Shown here piece by piece: positions 35,930-48,600 of a stretch of DNA of 64,000 nucleotides. Numbering within the stretch: position 1 is the first letter of the stretch; every line of letters starts with the position of its first letter. Location: positions 27,852 through 91,851 of the forward strand of contig NW_026971609.1 of NCBI RefSeq assembly GCF_963678635.1. The letters are read 5' to 3'. Below the pieces are notes generated by a model. That model did not search any database and was not told the DNA's origin. It saw only the letters and a program-made list of their open reading frames with translations. This stretch comes from Symsagittifera roscoffensis (Eukaryota; Xenacoelomorpha; Acoela; Convolutidae). Both the position numbers and the translations under genes were made by a program.

Positions 35930-37465
35930 AGCCACCTCCAGGGACTGGGTAAATATCCTGTCCATTCATGTTATTTAGGAGACCTATTTCCCATGCAATG
36001 CTCCATTTACTGCCATTTTCTCTTACACTACTTTTCTTTAGTCTGTGGAATTTTTTTAATGGCTTGTTCTCCAAGTTGAGATGAACCCAATGTTCGCCAT
36101 GTCCACTTTAGTTAGTTCCATAACTTCGTTGTTTCAAAGTAAAAGCTATATCTCTTTCAGCTTCTGCTTCACTTCTCTATGGACAAGTTCCATCCGAATT
36201 ATTATAAGGGTGACAAATTCTCCTTCCCGGAGGTTGGTGTTGCGGTATACGCCACTTTCCGGTGTTAATCCCAGGGTTTTTTATGCAATTGTAGTCCTAA
36301 ACGCTCATAGGTCATTCAAAGGTCGCCAAGAAGTCACCCGAGGTCAATATTTCATTTTCAGGTTTAAAATCCCATAGCGGTCCTAACTACCAAACTTTAT
36401 CCATATCCCGTTAATGTTTTCCATGATATTTTATTTCTAATGTCTAGTATCACATTTACCGGGAAAAGGCTTTTAACACCGGAAGGAACCCTCATTATTT
36501 TGGGTAAATTGCCGACTTCAGGTCTAAGGGGGTGTTCCTCCCAGGCGCTTTTTACTTCCGGTCTAACCGCCGGGTTTGACACAAATTATAACACATGATC
36601 GTTGCTAATTATGATATCTCAAAGTTTCGACTACTTGCGTTCAGTGGGGTCCGAGAAACGACTCCCGAAAGTCGGGGTGCGTGCATAGGGCACAGCACCA
36701 GAAACAGGAGTACTCTGGGTGTAGGGTCGTGAACTTAAGCTTCACTTGACTGGGCCTATAACAAACTACATTTTGGTTCCAATCCAACTGCTGGTTGCCG
36801 TTCTCTAATAGAGCCATTTGCACTTCCGGGAACCGTTATCAATTGGGGCCGGGGGTCAGAGGGATCTGGATTTTTGCATGCCCGGGTCAACTCATCTCTA
36901 TTATCCGTCCTTTGAGTTCCATAAAGCTAGCCCCGGTAGTTCCCTTTTGGGAGGGTTATCACATTTGGTACCCTTTCCAATTCCTGACTAGTATTTGTTT
37001 TTTTTGGCCGATTTTGCATCTTGACCAATTGTTTACTTCACTATTTGTTGTATTGATTGGTCATTTTAGAACTACGAACAGTTCATTAATCGTCATTATT
37101 CTGCAGACATTTCTCAAGGCAAACTTCCCAACGAAATTTGAGTTTCGCAAAAAAAAGTAAAGATCACGGATCCTACACATAAAGACAAAAAATTTCTCGT
37201 CTACTTTGCACTGTATTCGAAAAACTGAAATCCTAATTAATTATGAGCCCCTTCCTAGCATCACGTATTTCGTCGTTTTATCTGCGTCGATGTTGATTTG
37301 TTTAATGTTTAGCCTGAAGTATGGCTACATAGTGAGAACACTTTTTACCTGTCAATCAAAGTGTTCCTCCTAAACACTACCAACATTCACAACCTTCAAC
37401 TTTGTAAAATACAGTTACCCTGTTTGACCTTCAAACCAAAAATTGTTTATCATACAATTCCAACA
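35930..37465 (-). mobile_element. LTR-like segment, family 2, copy 1
   Basis: Shares GGGTAAATATCC, CCATTCATGTTATTT, TTCCGGTGTT and TAGCCCCGGTAGTTCCCTTT with the segments at 38052, 40465 and 49854. It ends at 37465 in CAATTCCAACA, the same end as the complete LTR copy at 49854-51231. The plus-strand 5' end is not clean: the flank up to 35930 is unlike the other copies. Confidence 0.45.
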
Positions 37466-39368
37466 TTTGGGTGAGTGAAAAAAAATGGTTTGAACTAGAA
37501 CAATTATAGAGGTTTGATTCATGAGCTAGAAAAATGATAAAGACAAAAATTCCAAATCGATAGAGATAAAAATTGATGAGCTAAAGAGCTAAAAATTCCA
37601 CAAAAAAAGCACAGAAATTTGCTGGTTTTTAATCGCAAACTTTTTCTTTGAATAAATATGATAGACAAAATTATTTTTTATGGGTCGCATGTTCCGACAA
37701 CGATAACTGCTAATTTCTCGGTTATGGATGCTATCTCCAACTTCATGAACATTCAGCCATGAATCACAGCAGCGTCTTTTCTGGGAACAACGTAGTTCGT
37801 CAGTTCATTCCCCGGTTTCATTTTTCTGAACTCAACGTAGTTGATTAAAAATGAATAACTACACTTCTTAGTTGTTTCTCAGCAGAAACACAATTTCAAC
37901 TCTTGCTTTGAGGAACGCTTCGTTTGCTGCTAGGTTGCCCCATTCCATTTTCTTTGTCGTGGTTCAGTCGACTCCTCCTCCAACACTCGTATAACGCTGA
38001 ATCCAGTGATCGTTACCCGCTCGATAAAGAAAGCCCACCCAGGAGCGCCAATGTGCTATTTTCCACGCTGTGAGAGACGCGGAAACTAATATTAACTGTT
38101 TTACAACCCCGAAAGGACTATAACGATGGTCAACTAAATCGGCCGATCAAAGGATTAATCAACTCCCACTTTGGTTTGTGTTCTCTTTGCAACAAAAGCC
38201 TCCTCCATGGGGCTGGGTAAATATCCCATCCATTCATGTTATTTGGGAGACCTACTTACCATGCTCTGCTGCTGTTTTTACTAGCAATTTCTCTTGGACT
38301 ACTTTTCTTTTTTTCTGATAAAGTTTCTATTAACAGCTCAATTGCCAATTTAAGTTGAACCTAACTTTTGCCAAGTCCACTTTAATTAGTTCCACTACTT
38401 CATTGTTTCAATGTAAATCTATATATCTCTCAGCTTTTGCTTCATTTCCCAATATAGATGCTCCGTGCCAATCATAATTAAGGTGACCGACTTTCATTTC
38501 CAAGGGTTGGTTTGGGGAATAAGCCACTTTCCGGTGTTGATCCCAGGGTTATCTATGCAATTTTAGTCCTTAACGCTGAAGAGTCATTCAAAGGTCACCT
38601 CGGGGTCAAACCAAGTCAATCTTTCATGTTCAGGTTTTTAATCCCTTAAGCGTCCTACCTATCAAGTTTCACCCGCATCCGAGAAACGACTCCCAGGAAC
38701 CGGGTGGGGACTAGTTGCATAGGGCATAGCACCGGAAGCAGGAGTCCTGGGAGTCCTAGGTCAACTCATCTCTTTTATCCCCCCTTTGAGTTCCATAAAG
38801 CTAGCCCCGGTAGTTCCCTTTTGGGAGGTTTATCACATGTAGTACCCTTTCCAAATCCTGATTAGTCTTTGTTTGTTTTGGTCGATTTTGCAACTTGACC
38901 AATTGTTTACTTCACTGTTTGTTGTATTGATTCGTCAATACCAAACTACGTACTAATCAATAACCTTCATTATACTGCATGCATTTCTCAAGGCAAACTC
39001 TCAAACGAAGTTTGAATTTGGCGAAAAAAGTGTTGGGATCACCGATCCTACTGTCTTACCTTGTCAATTATTGTCCCCAATCAGGTTTTTGCTTTTACTC
39101 AACATATCAAATTAGTGTACTCTATTGGTAGCCTGAGCTCTGCGGTTCAAAAAACCAACCTACTGATTTACCTAACCATCAATAACCCTTCAACTGAGAT
39201 ACTTCTGCAACACTCACTCCTAAGTGAAACTATCGCGTTCTAGTCCAATATCTATCAGTCCGTTTAACGGCTCTATGTCGACTCGGTTCCGACGTTGCAA
39301 AATGCGGGCTTTAAATTTCGTAGACTCTTGCGTAATTAATCTATTGTCTTTAGCACAAGATTACAAGT
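36957..39368. repeat. 2.41-kb tandem duplication, copy 1
   Basis: Starts at TTATCACATTTGGTACCC and ends after TTTAGCACAAGA. It is followed at once by copy 2. The only differences seen are a few single bases (for example ATAGTGAG against ATCGTGAG, GCTGAAG against GCCGAAG) and a homopolymer length. It contains LTR, possible primer site and leader sequence of the family-2 retroelement. Confidence 0.95.
38042..38050 (-). promoter_or_regulatory. Possible primer-binding site
   Basis: Minus-strand TGGCGCTCC, one base from the LTR-type end TGTGC (plus strand, 38052). A TGG-initial 9-18 bases next to an LTR is the usual tRNA primer site. The same site occurs at 40455-40463, 45853-45861 and 49844-49852. 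The tRNA cannot be named from this. Confidence 0.4.
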
Positions 39369-41773
39369 TATCACATTTGGTACCCTTTCCAATTCCTGAC
39401 TAGTATTTGTTTTTTTTTGGCCGATTTTGCATCTTGACCAATTGTTTACTTCACTATTTGTTGTATTGATTGGTCATTTTAGAACTACGAACAGTTCATT
39501 AATCGTCATTATTCTGCAGACATTTCTCAAGGCAAACTTCCCAACGAAATTTGAGTTTCGCAAAAAAAAGTAAAGATCACGGATCCTACACATAAAGACA
39601 AAAAATTTCTCGTCTACTTTGCACTGTATTCGAAAAACTGAAATCCTAATTAATTATGAGCCCCTTCCTAGCATCACGTATTTCGTCGTTTTATCTGCGT
39701 CGATGTTGATTTGTTTAATGTTTAGCCTGAAGTATGGCTACATCGTGAGAACACTTTTTACCTGTCAATCAAAGTGTTCCTCCTAAACACTACCAACATT
39801 CACAACCTTCAACTTTGTAAAATACAGTTACCCTGTTTGACCTTCAAACCAAAAATTGTTTATCATACAATTCCAACATTTGGGTGAGTGAAAAAAAATG
39901 GTTTGAACTAGAACAATTATAGAGGTTTGATTCATGAGCTAGAAAAATGATAAAGACAAAAATTCCAAATCGATAGAGATAAAAATTGATGAGCTAAAGA
40001 GCTAAAAATTCCACAAAAAAAGCACAGAAATTTGCTGGTTTTTAATCGCAAACTTTTTCTTTGAATAAATATGATAGACAAAATTATTTTTTATGGGTCG
40101 CATGTTCCGACAACGATAACTGCTAATTTCTCGGTTATGGATGCTATCTCCAACTTCATGAACATTCAGCCATGAATCACAGCAGCGTCTTTTCTGGGAA
40201 CAACGTAGTTCGTCAGTTCATTCCCCGGTTTCATTTTTCTGAACTCAACGTAGTTGATTAAAAATGAATAACTACACTTCTTAGTTGTTTCTCAGCAGAA
40301 ACACAATTTCAACTCTTGCTTTGAGGAACGCTTCGTTTGCTGCTAGGTTGCCCCATTCCATTTTCTTTGTCGTGGTTCAGTCGACTCCTCCTCCAACACT
40401 CGTATAACGCTGAATCCAGTGATCGTTACCCGCTCGATAAAGAAAGCCCACCCAGGAGCGCCAATGTGCTATTTTCCACGCTGTGAGAGACGCGGAAACT
40501 AATATTAACTGTTTTACAACCCCGAAAGGACTATAACGATGGTCAACTAAATCGGCCGATCAAAGGATTAATCAACTCCCACTTTGGTTTGTGTTCTCTT
40601 TGCAACAAAAGCCTCCTCCATGGGGCTGGGTAAATATCCCATCCATTCATGTTATTTGGGAGACCTACTTACCATGCTCTGCTGCTGTTTTTACTAGCAA
40701 TTTCTCTTGGACTACTTTTCTTTTTTTCTGATAAAGTTTCTATTAACAGCTCAATTGCCAATTTAAGTTGAACCTAACTTTTGCCAAGTCCACTTTAATT
40801 AGTTCCACTACTTCATTGTTTCAATGTAAATCTATATATCTCTCAGCTTTTGCTTCATTTCCCAATATAGATGCTCCGTGCCAATCATAATTAAGGTGAC
40901 CGACTTTCATTTCCAAGGGTTGGTTTGGGGAATAAGCCACTTTCCGGTGTTGATCCCAGGGTTATCTATGCAATTTTAGTCCTTAACGCCGAAGAGTCAT
41001 TCAAAGGTCACCTCGGGGTCAAACCAAGTCAATCTTTCATGTTCAGGTTTTTAATCCCTTAAGCGTCCTACCTATCAAGTTTCACCCGCATCCGAGAAAC
41101 GACTCCCAGGAACCGGGTGGGGACTAGTTGCATAGGGCATAGCACCGGAAGCAGGAGTCCTGGGAGTCCTAGGTCAACTCATCTCTTTTATCCCCCCTTT
41201 GAGTTCCATAAAGCTAGCCCCGGTAGTTCCCTTTTGGGAGGTTTATCACATGTAGTACCCTTTCCAAATCCTGATTAGTCTTTGTTTGTTTTGGTCGATT
41301 TTGCAACTTGACCAATTGTTTACTTCACTGTTTGTTGTATTGATTCGTCAATACCAAACTACGTACTAATCAATAACCTTCATTATACTGCATGCATTTC
41401 TCAAGGCAAACTCTCAAACGAAGTTTGAATTTGGCGAAAAAAGTGTTGGGATCACCGATCCTACTGTCTTACCTTGTCAATTATTGTCCCCAATCAGGTT
41501 TTTGCTTTTACTCAACATATCAAATTAGTGTACTCTATTGGTAGCCTGAGCTCTGCGGTTCAAAAAACCAACCTACTGATTTACCTAACCATCAATAACC
41601 CTTCAACTGAGATACTTCTGCAACACTCACTCCTAAGTGAAACTATCGCGTTCTAGTCCAATATCTATCAGTCCGTTTAACGGCTCTATGTCGACTCGGT
41701 TCCGACGTTGCAAAATGCGGGCTTTAAATTTCGTAGACTCTTGCGTAATTAATCTATTGTCTTTAGCACAAGA
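39369..41773. repeat. 2.41-kb tandem duplication, copy 2
   Basis: Direct copy at an offset of 2,413 bp, diverging after TTTAGCACAAGA at its right end. The short plus-strand frames at 39061 and 41474 are the same by-product in both copies. Confidence 0.95.
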
Positions 41774-43440
41774 AATTACCCTCTCAGAAGCAACTAAGAG
41801 TCTAGGGAAAAATATTAAGTCATCGAGAAATGCCTCGACCCTTCTTCCACAATCAGAAATGCTTTTTCATGGTTATGTAAGAAACTCACTCTCATAGTGG
41901 AGACAATTCTGATCCAGAATATGAGACTGGAAACGAAGTTTTCAAGTTTTTTTTCACTGAACTGCGGCTTCTTACTAGTTTTCCGACCTCTTGCTTCAGG
42001 TCTCATTCCTTGCTGCTCCTGACATTTCCATCTGTCTGCGAGATGCCGGTAGTCCTGCTTCGGCACCGTCTAGTATTCTACTCCCACAGAATATCTTGAG
42101 GACGCCAACACTGCTTCGAGACCTCGCACTCCTATGCGGCCCAGCCCCGGTCAACTTCATCTTCGCCGACCAAAGACTGTTTTTTCCATCGATTGATCAA
42201 ATAGTGGAAGTAGGCAGCCAAGCCCCCTTCGGTGTTCGTTTGTCAGGCATCGCTAGGCTGACCTGCAGGAACGTTCTGGCCTGCTAATTGCTTGCAAGCT
42301 ACGACATTCGTCCCGCACTTCCGTAGAAAATCATTCGCACGTCCTCTCTTGGCATGATTTCACCCAAGTAAGGGTTGTGTTGTCCGTGTTATCCTCATCT
42401 GGCCTCTGGACGGCTTCATTCATCATCTGTTATCCCACAGAGGCATTGTTCCTCTACTCGGAAAACTATCTGCCATCTCTTCTTAGTCAGACTTGCAGAA
42501 AAAGCCTTTCGTGTCGTTCTCGTTTCCGCTCGGAGCAATCATAACATCCCTTCTCTCCCTCTCAAAAATTGAGACAACGCTTCGTGTTTTGTATCTGTGT
42601 GTCACAAGGATGCATTGTGCGGAAAAGGTGCAATGATCCAATTCCACGCGTTGGATCGGTCACTTCAATCATTTTTCCACTTTAACATCGCTCATTACCA
42701 CAGCATTCTCCTCACTATGCTTATCGATCAATTTCTCATTGTGCCCCAATTCTGTCGAGCAGACGCGTACCATTGAATTGTCGTCAGTTTCGTACCTCCT
42801 GCCAACATCTTCTCTCAAAGATCCATAACTCATTCATCTTCTTTCAAAAGATCAAAACTCATTTACTATCACTTGTTTTCCTGACTGCTGAATTCGAAGA
42901 CTTTGATGTTGATTCGCTCAGTGACATCGTCAACTATCCCCGGTTCGCCAATTTGATTTTCGCCTGTCACTGCCACATCACACCCAGCCATTTATGTGTC
43001 ACAGCTGCGTTAACGCATTTTCTACCTGTCTCCATTCCATCTCGGACCCGAAGTCTCGGTCTCCCCGGACACCTGAATCCAACCTCAACTGGACTGCTGC
43101 ACTTCGCCCCAGTTTTCAAAACTTCATTCTTCACATCAAAAACAAAATATTCGTTCAGCACATACCAAACGAGCCCAAGTGTTAGATCAACATCTGCCCA
43201 TCGACCAACAATACATCGGTCCTTCTGTGAAACTTTACCAGCTGCAGCACAATCGACTTTTTCCCAACTATACACAAACTGACTCCTATTTCCTGTCTTT
43301 GTCAGCCTGTCTCAGGAGCACCCCTGATCCAATCGACTGGTAGGCTTTGTAGTATAACAGGGTCCATTTATTGTTGGATCCAGTTCATCTTCAGCAGCAC
43401 TGACATAGTTTTTCGCCAGCACCTGTCGTCCGTCTCCAGA
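41774..43440. other. Internal retroelement sequence, decayed
   Basis: GC-richer, pyrimidine-rich plus strand. Frames on both strands (for example 42773-43282 plus, 42967-43275 minus) overlap each other and none shows a recognisable motif. Given the minus-strand frames that follow, it probably belongs to the same decayed internal region. Confidence 0.35.
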
Positions 43441-43449
43441 GGAGTCGAT

Positions 43450-43836
43450 TCACTCACTTCCTTTTTCGCATTCTCGGGGGCCACAACCCATGACTTCTTC
43501 AATTGACGTCCCACCATCGTCTCGACATCTCAGTCTTTCCGATTGTGCCTGAGGTTCCCATGCGAAATGAATTTTCTGCGGCCTTGGGCACGACTCCCAC
43601 TCGAATGAAACTGCTGAGCTTGGGTTGGAACTCGTGAAAAAATTCTTCGGTTTCTCATCATAGAAACTTATCAAACAATCGTTCATCCATCGAGTACTCA
43701 GAATCATGTCCGTGTCAATCTCATGGTTCTCTTTGACTACGGCCGGGACTGTCCTCTTCAGTCTCCCCAACTTGTTTTCCACCGAAATTAATCCCGACAA
43801 CTTCGACATCTGGGACATTTCCGTCGCACCTTCCAA
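43450..43836 (-). pseudogene. Retropepsin-like fragment (family-1/2 LTR element)
   Basis: A 128-codon minus-strand frame contains G-R-L-K-R-T-V-P-A-V-V, then I-D-T-D-M-I-L-S-T-R-W-M about ten residues on. The 'D-x-I-L-G' strand and following helix form the C-terminal half of retroviral-type aspartic proteases, and the spacing to the preceding beta-hairpin fits. The catalytic DTG-containing half is not visible upstream; the frame there is broken. The tail is unlike protease. Tentative identification. Confidence 0.35.
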
Positions 43837-44494
43837 TCAATCTTCCGATGAACGACAGTACAGAAGGCCGTGGCTGCAACGTTTGGAAAGCATCCAGCCG
43901 CGTCAAGTTAGCCAAAACCTAGTCTTTAAATTCTGTGTCCATATACACGCCACTTGCGAACACATTCAAAAGCTTCCTGCGATTTTCACCTGCTCTTGTT
44001 CTCCGCCATGCGTTCGATTTGGTTTCAGTTGCAACATCAACGTTACCCTTTGCCCGGTATAGAATCGAAACACTAGGTTTCGGTGCGCACAGTTAGCTCT
44101 GCTTCACCATTACGTGGTGCTGACGTGACGCCTTCTTTGCCAAGAGGCTCGGTCAATACACCAAACCCTTCGTGGACCGGCTCTGTCAGCTAATTTTTGT
44201 CTTTAACTTTGCTCGATGCTCTTGAGACCTCTGGAAGTCTGCCCCCGTCAATCACAACTTCGAAGTGATCTGGGATAAATTCTTCGCAGTCTGCGGTGAT
44301 CACTTCAATAGTTCCTTCCCTTCCATTCCGCAGCACCCCTCAAGGACGTTCGAGGAGCGTCCCGTGTCGTCTTTCCAATTGTTTGAAGCTCAGCACCACG
44401 TCGACTTCTATCTCAGAAGCCGCCATCACAACGACATCTAAATGCTCTGTGAAGGCCCCAATCTGCACGTCCACTTCTGCCTGACCCAAAACAA

Positions 44495-44785
44495 CTACGT
44501 CACCAACCTGATCATCCGACCATTCGTGAATCTTCCCGTTGAACGTCTCAATGTGAGGGGAAGTATCCAGATCATGAAGGCACAGACATTCATCGGGTGG
44601 ACTGCAGTAGTCTGTTCTAGCTCCTTCCGAACTAGAAGGTTGTCAATGAAATCATCAATAAATTGGTGCTTCGGGTAAATTTCGATCGAACCTTCGGCCG
44701 CTTCCGATAGCACTCTACTTCCCGATGAATCGTCGTTATCATCTCGTATCGAATAAGCTATAGTCGTAAAATCGGGTTCGGTCAT
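44495..44785 (-). pseudogene. Unidentified retroelement frame
   Basis: A 96-codon minus-strand frame between two retropepsin-like segments. It is acidic in its first half and has F-I-D-D-F-I-D-N-L-L in the middle. Not recognised. By position it belongs to the same decayed polyprotein. Confidence 0.25.
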
Positions 44786-44854
44786 TCGCTAACCATACTT
44801 GTGTTCGGCTTCTTCGTTTATTCCGAAAATCTCATCGTTGTTTTCTTTTTCGTC

Positions 44855-45300
44855 TCAACTACTTCTTCGTCCAGCACGATCGTCACGGTTTTCGAACTTC
44901 ACTAGGAATGGCTTTATAGCATTAGTCTCGTTGCAGATGGCTATCTGTTTTTCGTTCACAAACAGACCATGACATCCTTTGAGCTCCTGAGCACTGAGGA
45001 CCATATCGGAGTCAAGCACGCCATTGCCGACATCAATCCATCTGAACACCTCCTGGAAACTTCCATATTCAATCTTCGCTTTGTGTCAACTTCCAAATTC
45101 AATGTATCCAAGAGCCTCGACTTCTCTATCTTTTCCTTTGAAGGTTACTTCCAACTTTCCCTTGAAACTCCGTACAGCAGCAGCCTACCCGGAGAGATCG
45201 AGAACACCTGCAGATATCAGATTGCAATCTGTCATTTTGTCAATCTCGATATCCGCTACCTCGCCACAGACTCTGCCACAAACGAAAGCTCAACTCTTGT
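44855..45300 (-). pseudogene. Retropepsin-like region with in-frame stops
   Basis: One minus-strand register can be followed for about 145 codons with two in-frame stops. It first shows A-D-I-E-I-D-K-M-T-D-C-N-L-I-S, which sits where a retropepsin has 'A-x-I-D-T-G-A-x-x-x-x-I-S'. About 100 residues later comes V-L-D-S-D-M-V-L-S, where the family has 'D-x-I-L-G'. The catalytic D-T-G is not conserved (D-K-M or D-N-T in the copies). Related copies lie at 46680-46990, 48547-48855 and 49025-49216. Confidence 0.35.
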
Positions 45301-45513
45301 CATTCCATTTGCGTCTGGATGCACCAAATCTTCGTGCCGGCACTCTGGACCGTCGGTGTGGGCTAAAAACTTCAACATCCTGCTTTCGTACAGGGGAGTG
45401 CCGCCGATCTCATCCAGCAATGTTACCGAACCACCGCCTGCATGAATACAGCGCCGTTGATAGTCCACTTCGGTTTCTGATTTTATCTTCAGCGTGCTGA
45501 GACTGATCAGCAT
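45256..45513 (-). pseudogene. Conserved Cys/His frame of the LTR element, copy 1
   Basis: A minus-strand frame containing R-C-I-H-A-G-G-G-S-V-T-L-L-D-E-I-G and H-T-D-G-P-E-C-R-H-E-D-L-V-H-P. The same frame is open, with few changes, at 47319-47074 and 49477-49226. Conservation across three copies suggests real ancestral coding sequence just upstream of the retropepsin-like part, though it ends at a stop and the register then shifts. The Cys/His content could bind metal; that is a guess. Confidence 0.35.
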
Positions 45514-45529
45514 GGGTCGGAACTAGTTC

Positions 45530-45880
45530 CGACAACGATAACTCGTAATTTCTCTGTTTTAGATCCTATGTCCAACTTCATGAACGTCCAGCCAAGAATC
45601 ACAGCATCGTCAGTTCTTTCCCCGGTTTCATTATTCTGAACTCAACGCAGTTGATCCATTTCGAAAAGGCTACACTTTCTAGTTGGTTTCCCAGCAGAAA
45701 CACATCGTCAACTCTTGCTTTTAAGAAAGCTTCGATTGCCGCTAAGTTGCCTCAATCCATTTTCTTTGTCGTGGTTCTGTCGACTGCTCCTCCGACACTC
45801 GTCCAACGATAAATCAAAAGATCGTTATTTGCTCGATAAAAAAGCCCAAGCAGGAGCGCCAAAGTGGCTTTTTCCACTTT
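45530..45880 (-). mobile_element. Leader segment of LTR element, with possible primer site
   Basis: Block from ACAACGATAACTCG to GGAGCGCCA (45853-45861). It recurs at 37695-38050, 40108-40463, 47375-47740 and 49495-49852. Read on the minus strand, the primer-like site comes first, then in several copies an ATG-initiated frame begins (in the 37.7-kb copy M-E-W-G-N-L-A-A-N-E-A-F-L-K-A-R-V), which fits the start of the first ORF of a retroelement. All copies are interrupted. Confidence 0.4.
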
Positions 45881-45884
45881 GTTA

Positions 45885-46640
45885 TAGCGCTGGACACTAA
45901 TATTATCTGTTCCACGATCCCGAAAGGGTTATGTTGAAGGTCAAATTAAATTGATTGATCAAAATATTACGCAACTCCCCCTTTGGTTAGTGTTATTTTT
46001 GGCTCTCATCTGTTTATTTTACCCAGCTCAGCAAACAGTGGGCTCAATAGTTAACTTTTATTCAATCACAGAGGAAACAAACAGTGATTTACAAAACCCT
46101 TAAAGAGCTAATTACTATTAACTACTTCTATGAAAAAAAGCCCGCTACTTCACTCGTCGGTCTTCACTCGACCCGATTCCAGGATTGCCAACAATTGCCA
46201 TTTCTACAGCGCAACTCGTTCACGCACTAAACTCAACCCGGTACTGAACTCGGGTTTAAATCAGCTAACCCAACTAACTAATAACTTTGAGACTCAACTA
46301 GCCTCGCTTCAAGCAAAAACGTCCTCCACGGACAAACTATTTTTCTCGGCTTTCCCATTTGTTCTCACTCTATCTGAGAACCAAATATTCTTAATAGTAG
46401 CTCCATTTGTTCTGCCTAAGCGTAGGCTATTTGTTATTTTCTATAATATTTTCCATTTCAATTTTAGTTATATTTAGAGTTAAATCGTACCCACAAGTCT
46501 TGACACCTACTTTGGTACCCATTTTGCAATGTGTTAACTGAATTAATTCTCTGACGAGACTAGTCTTAAATTCCAAGTTCATTACAGTATCTGTAACTAA
46601 ATTGTGCAAATATCAAGTTCAGGTTGCGCCAAATTTGATT
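45885..46640 (-). mobile_element. LTR-like segment, family 1, copy 2
   Basis: Same order of blocks as 34890-35730, placed directly beyond the GGAGCGCCA site at 45853-45861. A second GGAGTGCCA variant precedes copy 3 near 47728. Confidence 0.5.
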
Positions 46641-46679
46641 TTTTTTACAATTGGTATTTGCACAACCTTATCTTTCCTG

Positions 46680-47340
46680 TTGAAGGTTCCTTCCAATTTT
46701 CCATTGAAAATCCGGACAGCACCAGCCTGCGCGGAGAGATCGGGAACACCTGCAGATATCAGATTGCAATCTGTCTTATTGTCAATCTCGATATCCGCTA
46801 CCTCGCCACAGACTCTGCTGCAATCGAAAACTGTTCTCTTGTCATCTCATTTGGGTCTGGTCTGGGTGCACCAAATCCTCGTGCCGGCAATCACGGACCA
46901 TCGGAGTGGGCTACATTCTTCCACGACCTGCTTTCGTCCAGGGGAGGGCCGATCTCGTCCAGCATTGATACCGAACTACCGCCTGCATGAATACAGCGCC
47001 GTTGAGAGTCCATCCTGATTTCTGATTTTCCCTTCAGCGTGCTGAGACTGATCACCATGGATCGGAACAAGTTCTAGACAACGATAACCGTTAATTTCTC
47101 GGTTATAGATCCTAACTTCAATTTCATGAACGTCCAGCCATGAATTAGCATTGTCATCCCATTCGGGTCTGGATGCACCACATCTTCGTGCCGGCACTCA
47201 GGACCGTCGGTGTGGGCTAAACACTTCCACATCCTGCTTTCGTTCAGGGGTGGGCCGATCTCATCCAGCAATGTTACCGAACCACCGCCTGCATGAATAC
47301 AGCGCCGTTGATAGTCCATCCTGGTTTCTGATTTTCTCTT
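46680..47340 (-). pseudogene. Retropepsin-like and Cys/His region, copy 2
   Basis: Second copy of the 44855-45513 region. The minus frames 47319-47074 (Cys/His part) and the register at about 46990-46680 (retropepsin-like part) follow the same layout with separate inactivating changes. Confidence 0.35.
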
Positions 47341-47374
47341 CAGCGTACTGAGACTGATTAAAATGGGTCGGAAC

Positions 47375-48600
47375 TAGTTCCCACAACGATAACTGCTAAA
47401 TTCTCGGTTATGGATGCTATCTCCAACTTCATGAACGTTCAGCCATGAATCACAGCACCGTATTTTCTGGGAACAACGTAGTTCGTCAGTTCTTTCCCCG
47501 GTGTCATTATTCTGAACTCAACGTAGTTGATTAAAATTGAATAACTACACTTCTTAGTTGTTTCTCAGCAGAAACACATTGTCAACTCTTGCTTTGAAGA
47601 ATGCTTCGATTGCTGCTAGATTGCCTCAACCCATTTTCTTTGTCGTGGTTCAGTCGACTGCTCGTCCAACACTCGTCCAACGCTGAATCCAAAGATCGTT
47701 ATTCGCTCGGTGAAGAAAGCCCACGCAGGAGTGCCAAAATGACTTTTTCTACTTTGTAATAGCGCGGGCCATCAATATCAGCTGTTATACAATCGCAAAA
47801 GAGATATGTTTAAGGTCAGATTAAAATTGCCGATCAAAACATTACGCAACTCTCCCCTTTGGTTAGTATTCTTTTCGGCTCTCACTGTCTATTTTAACTA
47901 GTTCAGCGATTAGTGGGCTGAAGAGTTAACTTCTTAATCAATCACAAAGGAAACAAAGAGTAACTTACAGTACCCTTAAAGGACTAAATACTATTAACTG
48001 CTTCTATAAAAAGCCTGCGTCTCCTTTTGTTCAATTGCTTCTCTACTTCACTCATCAGTCTTCACTCGACCGGGTTCCAGGATTGCCAACGAGTACCAAC
48101 TCTACAGCGCAACTCGTTCACGCAAATAACTCAACCCGGTACTAAACTCGGGCTCGAGCACAACTCACTCACTCAAATACTTCAACCCGGTACTAAGCTG
48201 GGATTCAAATCAGCTAATCCAACTAACTAACAACTTTGAGACTCAACTAGCCTCGCTTCAAGCAAAAGCGTCCTCCACGGACAAACTATTTTTCTCGGCT
48301 TTCGCATTTGTTCTCACTCTATCTGAGAACCAAATATTCTCAATAGTAGCTCCATCTGTTCTGCCTAAGCGTAGGCTATTTCTTATTCTCTATAATATTT
48401 TGCATTTTAATTTTAGTTATATTTAGAGTTATATTGTACCCACAAGTCCTGACATTTACTTTGGTACCCATTCCGCAAGGTATCAATTGAATTATTTCTG
48501 TGACGAGACTTGTCTTAAATTCCAATTTCATTAAAGGTATCTTTAACTAAGTTGTGCAAATATCAAGTCCAGACTGCCCCAAACTTGATAATTTTACAAT
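47375..48600 (-). mobile_element. Leader plus LTR-like segment, family 1, copy 3
   Basis: The leader block 47375-47740 carries the variant site GGAGTGCCA near 47728 and is followed by the LTR-like block 47755-48600. Together with copies 1 and 2 this makes a tandem series of about 1.85-2.1 kb units. Confidence 0.5.

Noticed and set aside
42773-43282. 169-codon plus-strand frame as a gene
   Set aside because: Ser/Thr/His/Phe-rich, overlaps frames on both strands, and lies in the region where minus-strand frames carry the recognisable motifs.
45024-45500. 158-codon plus-strand frames repeated near 46.6 and 48.6 kb as a conserved gene
   Set aside because: They recur only because the DNA is repeated; they mirror the minus-strand retropepsin-like and Cys/His frames.
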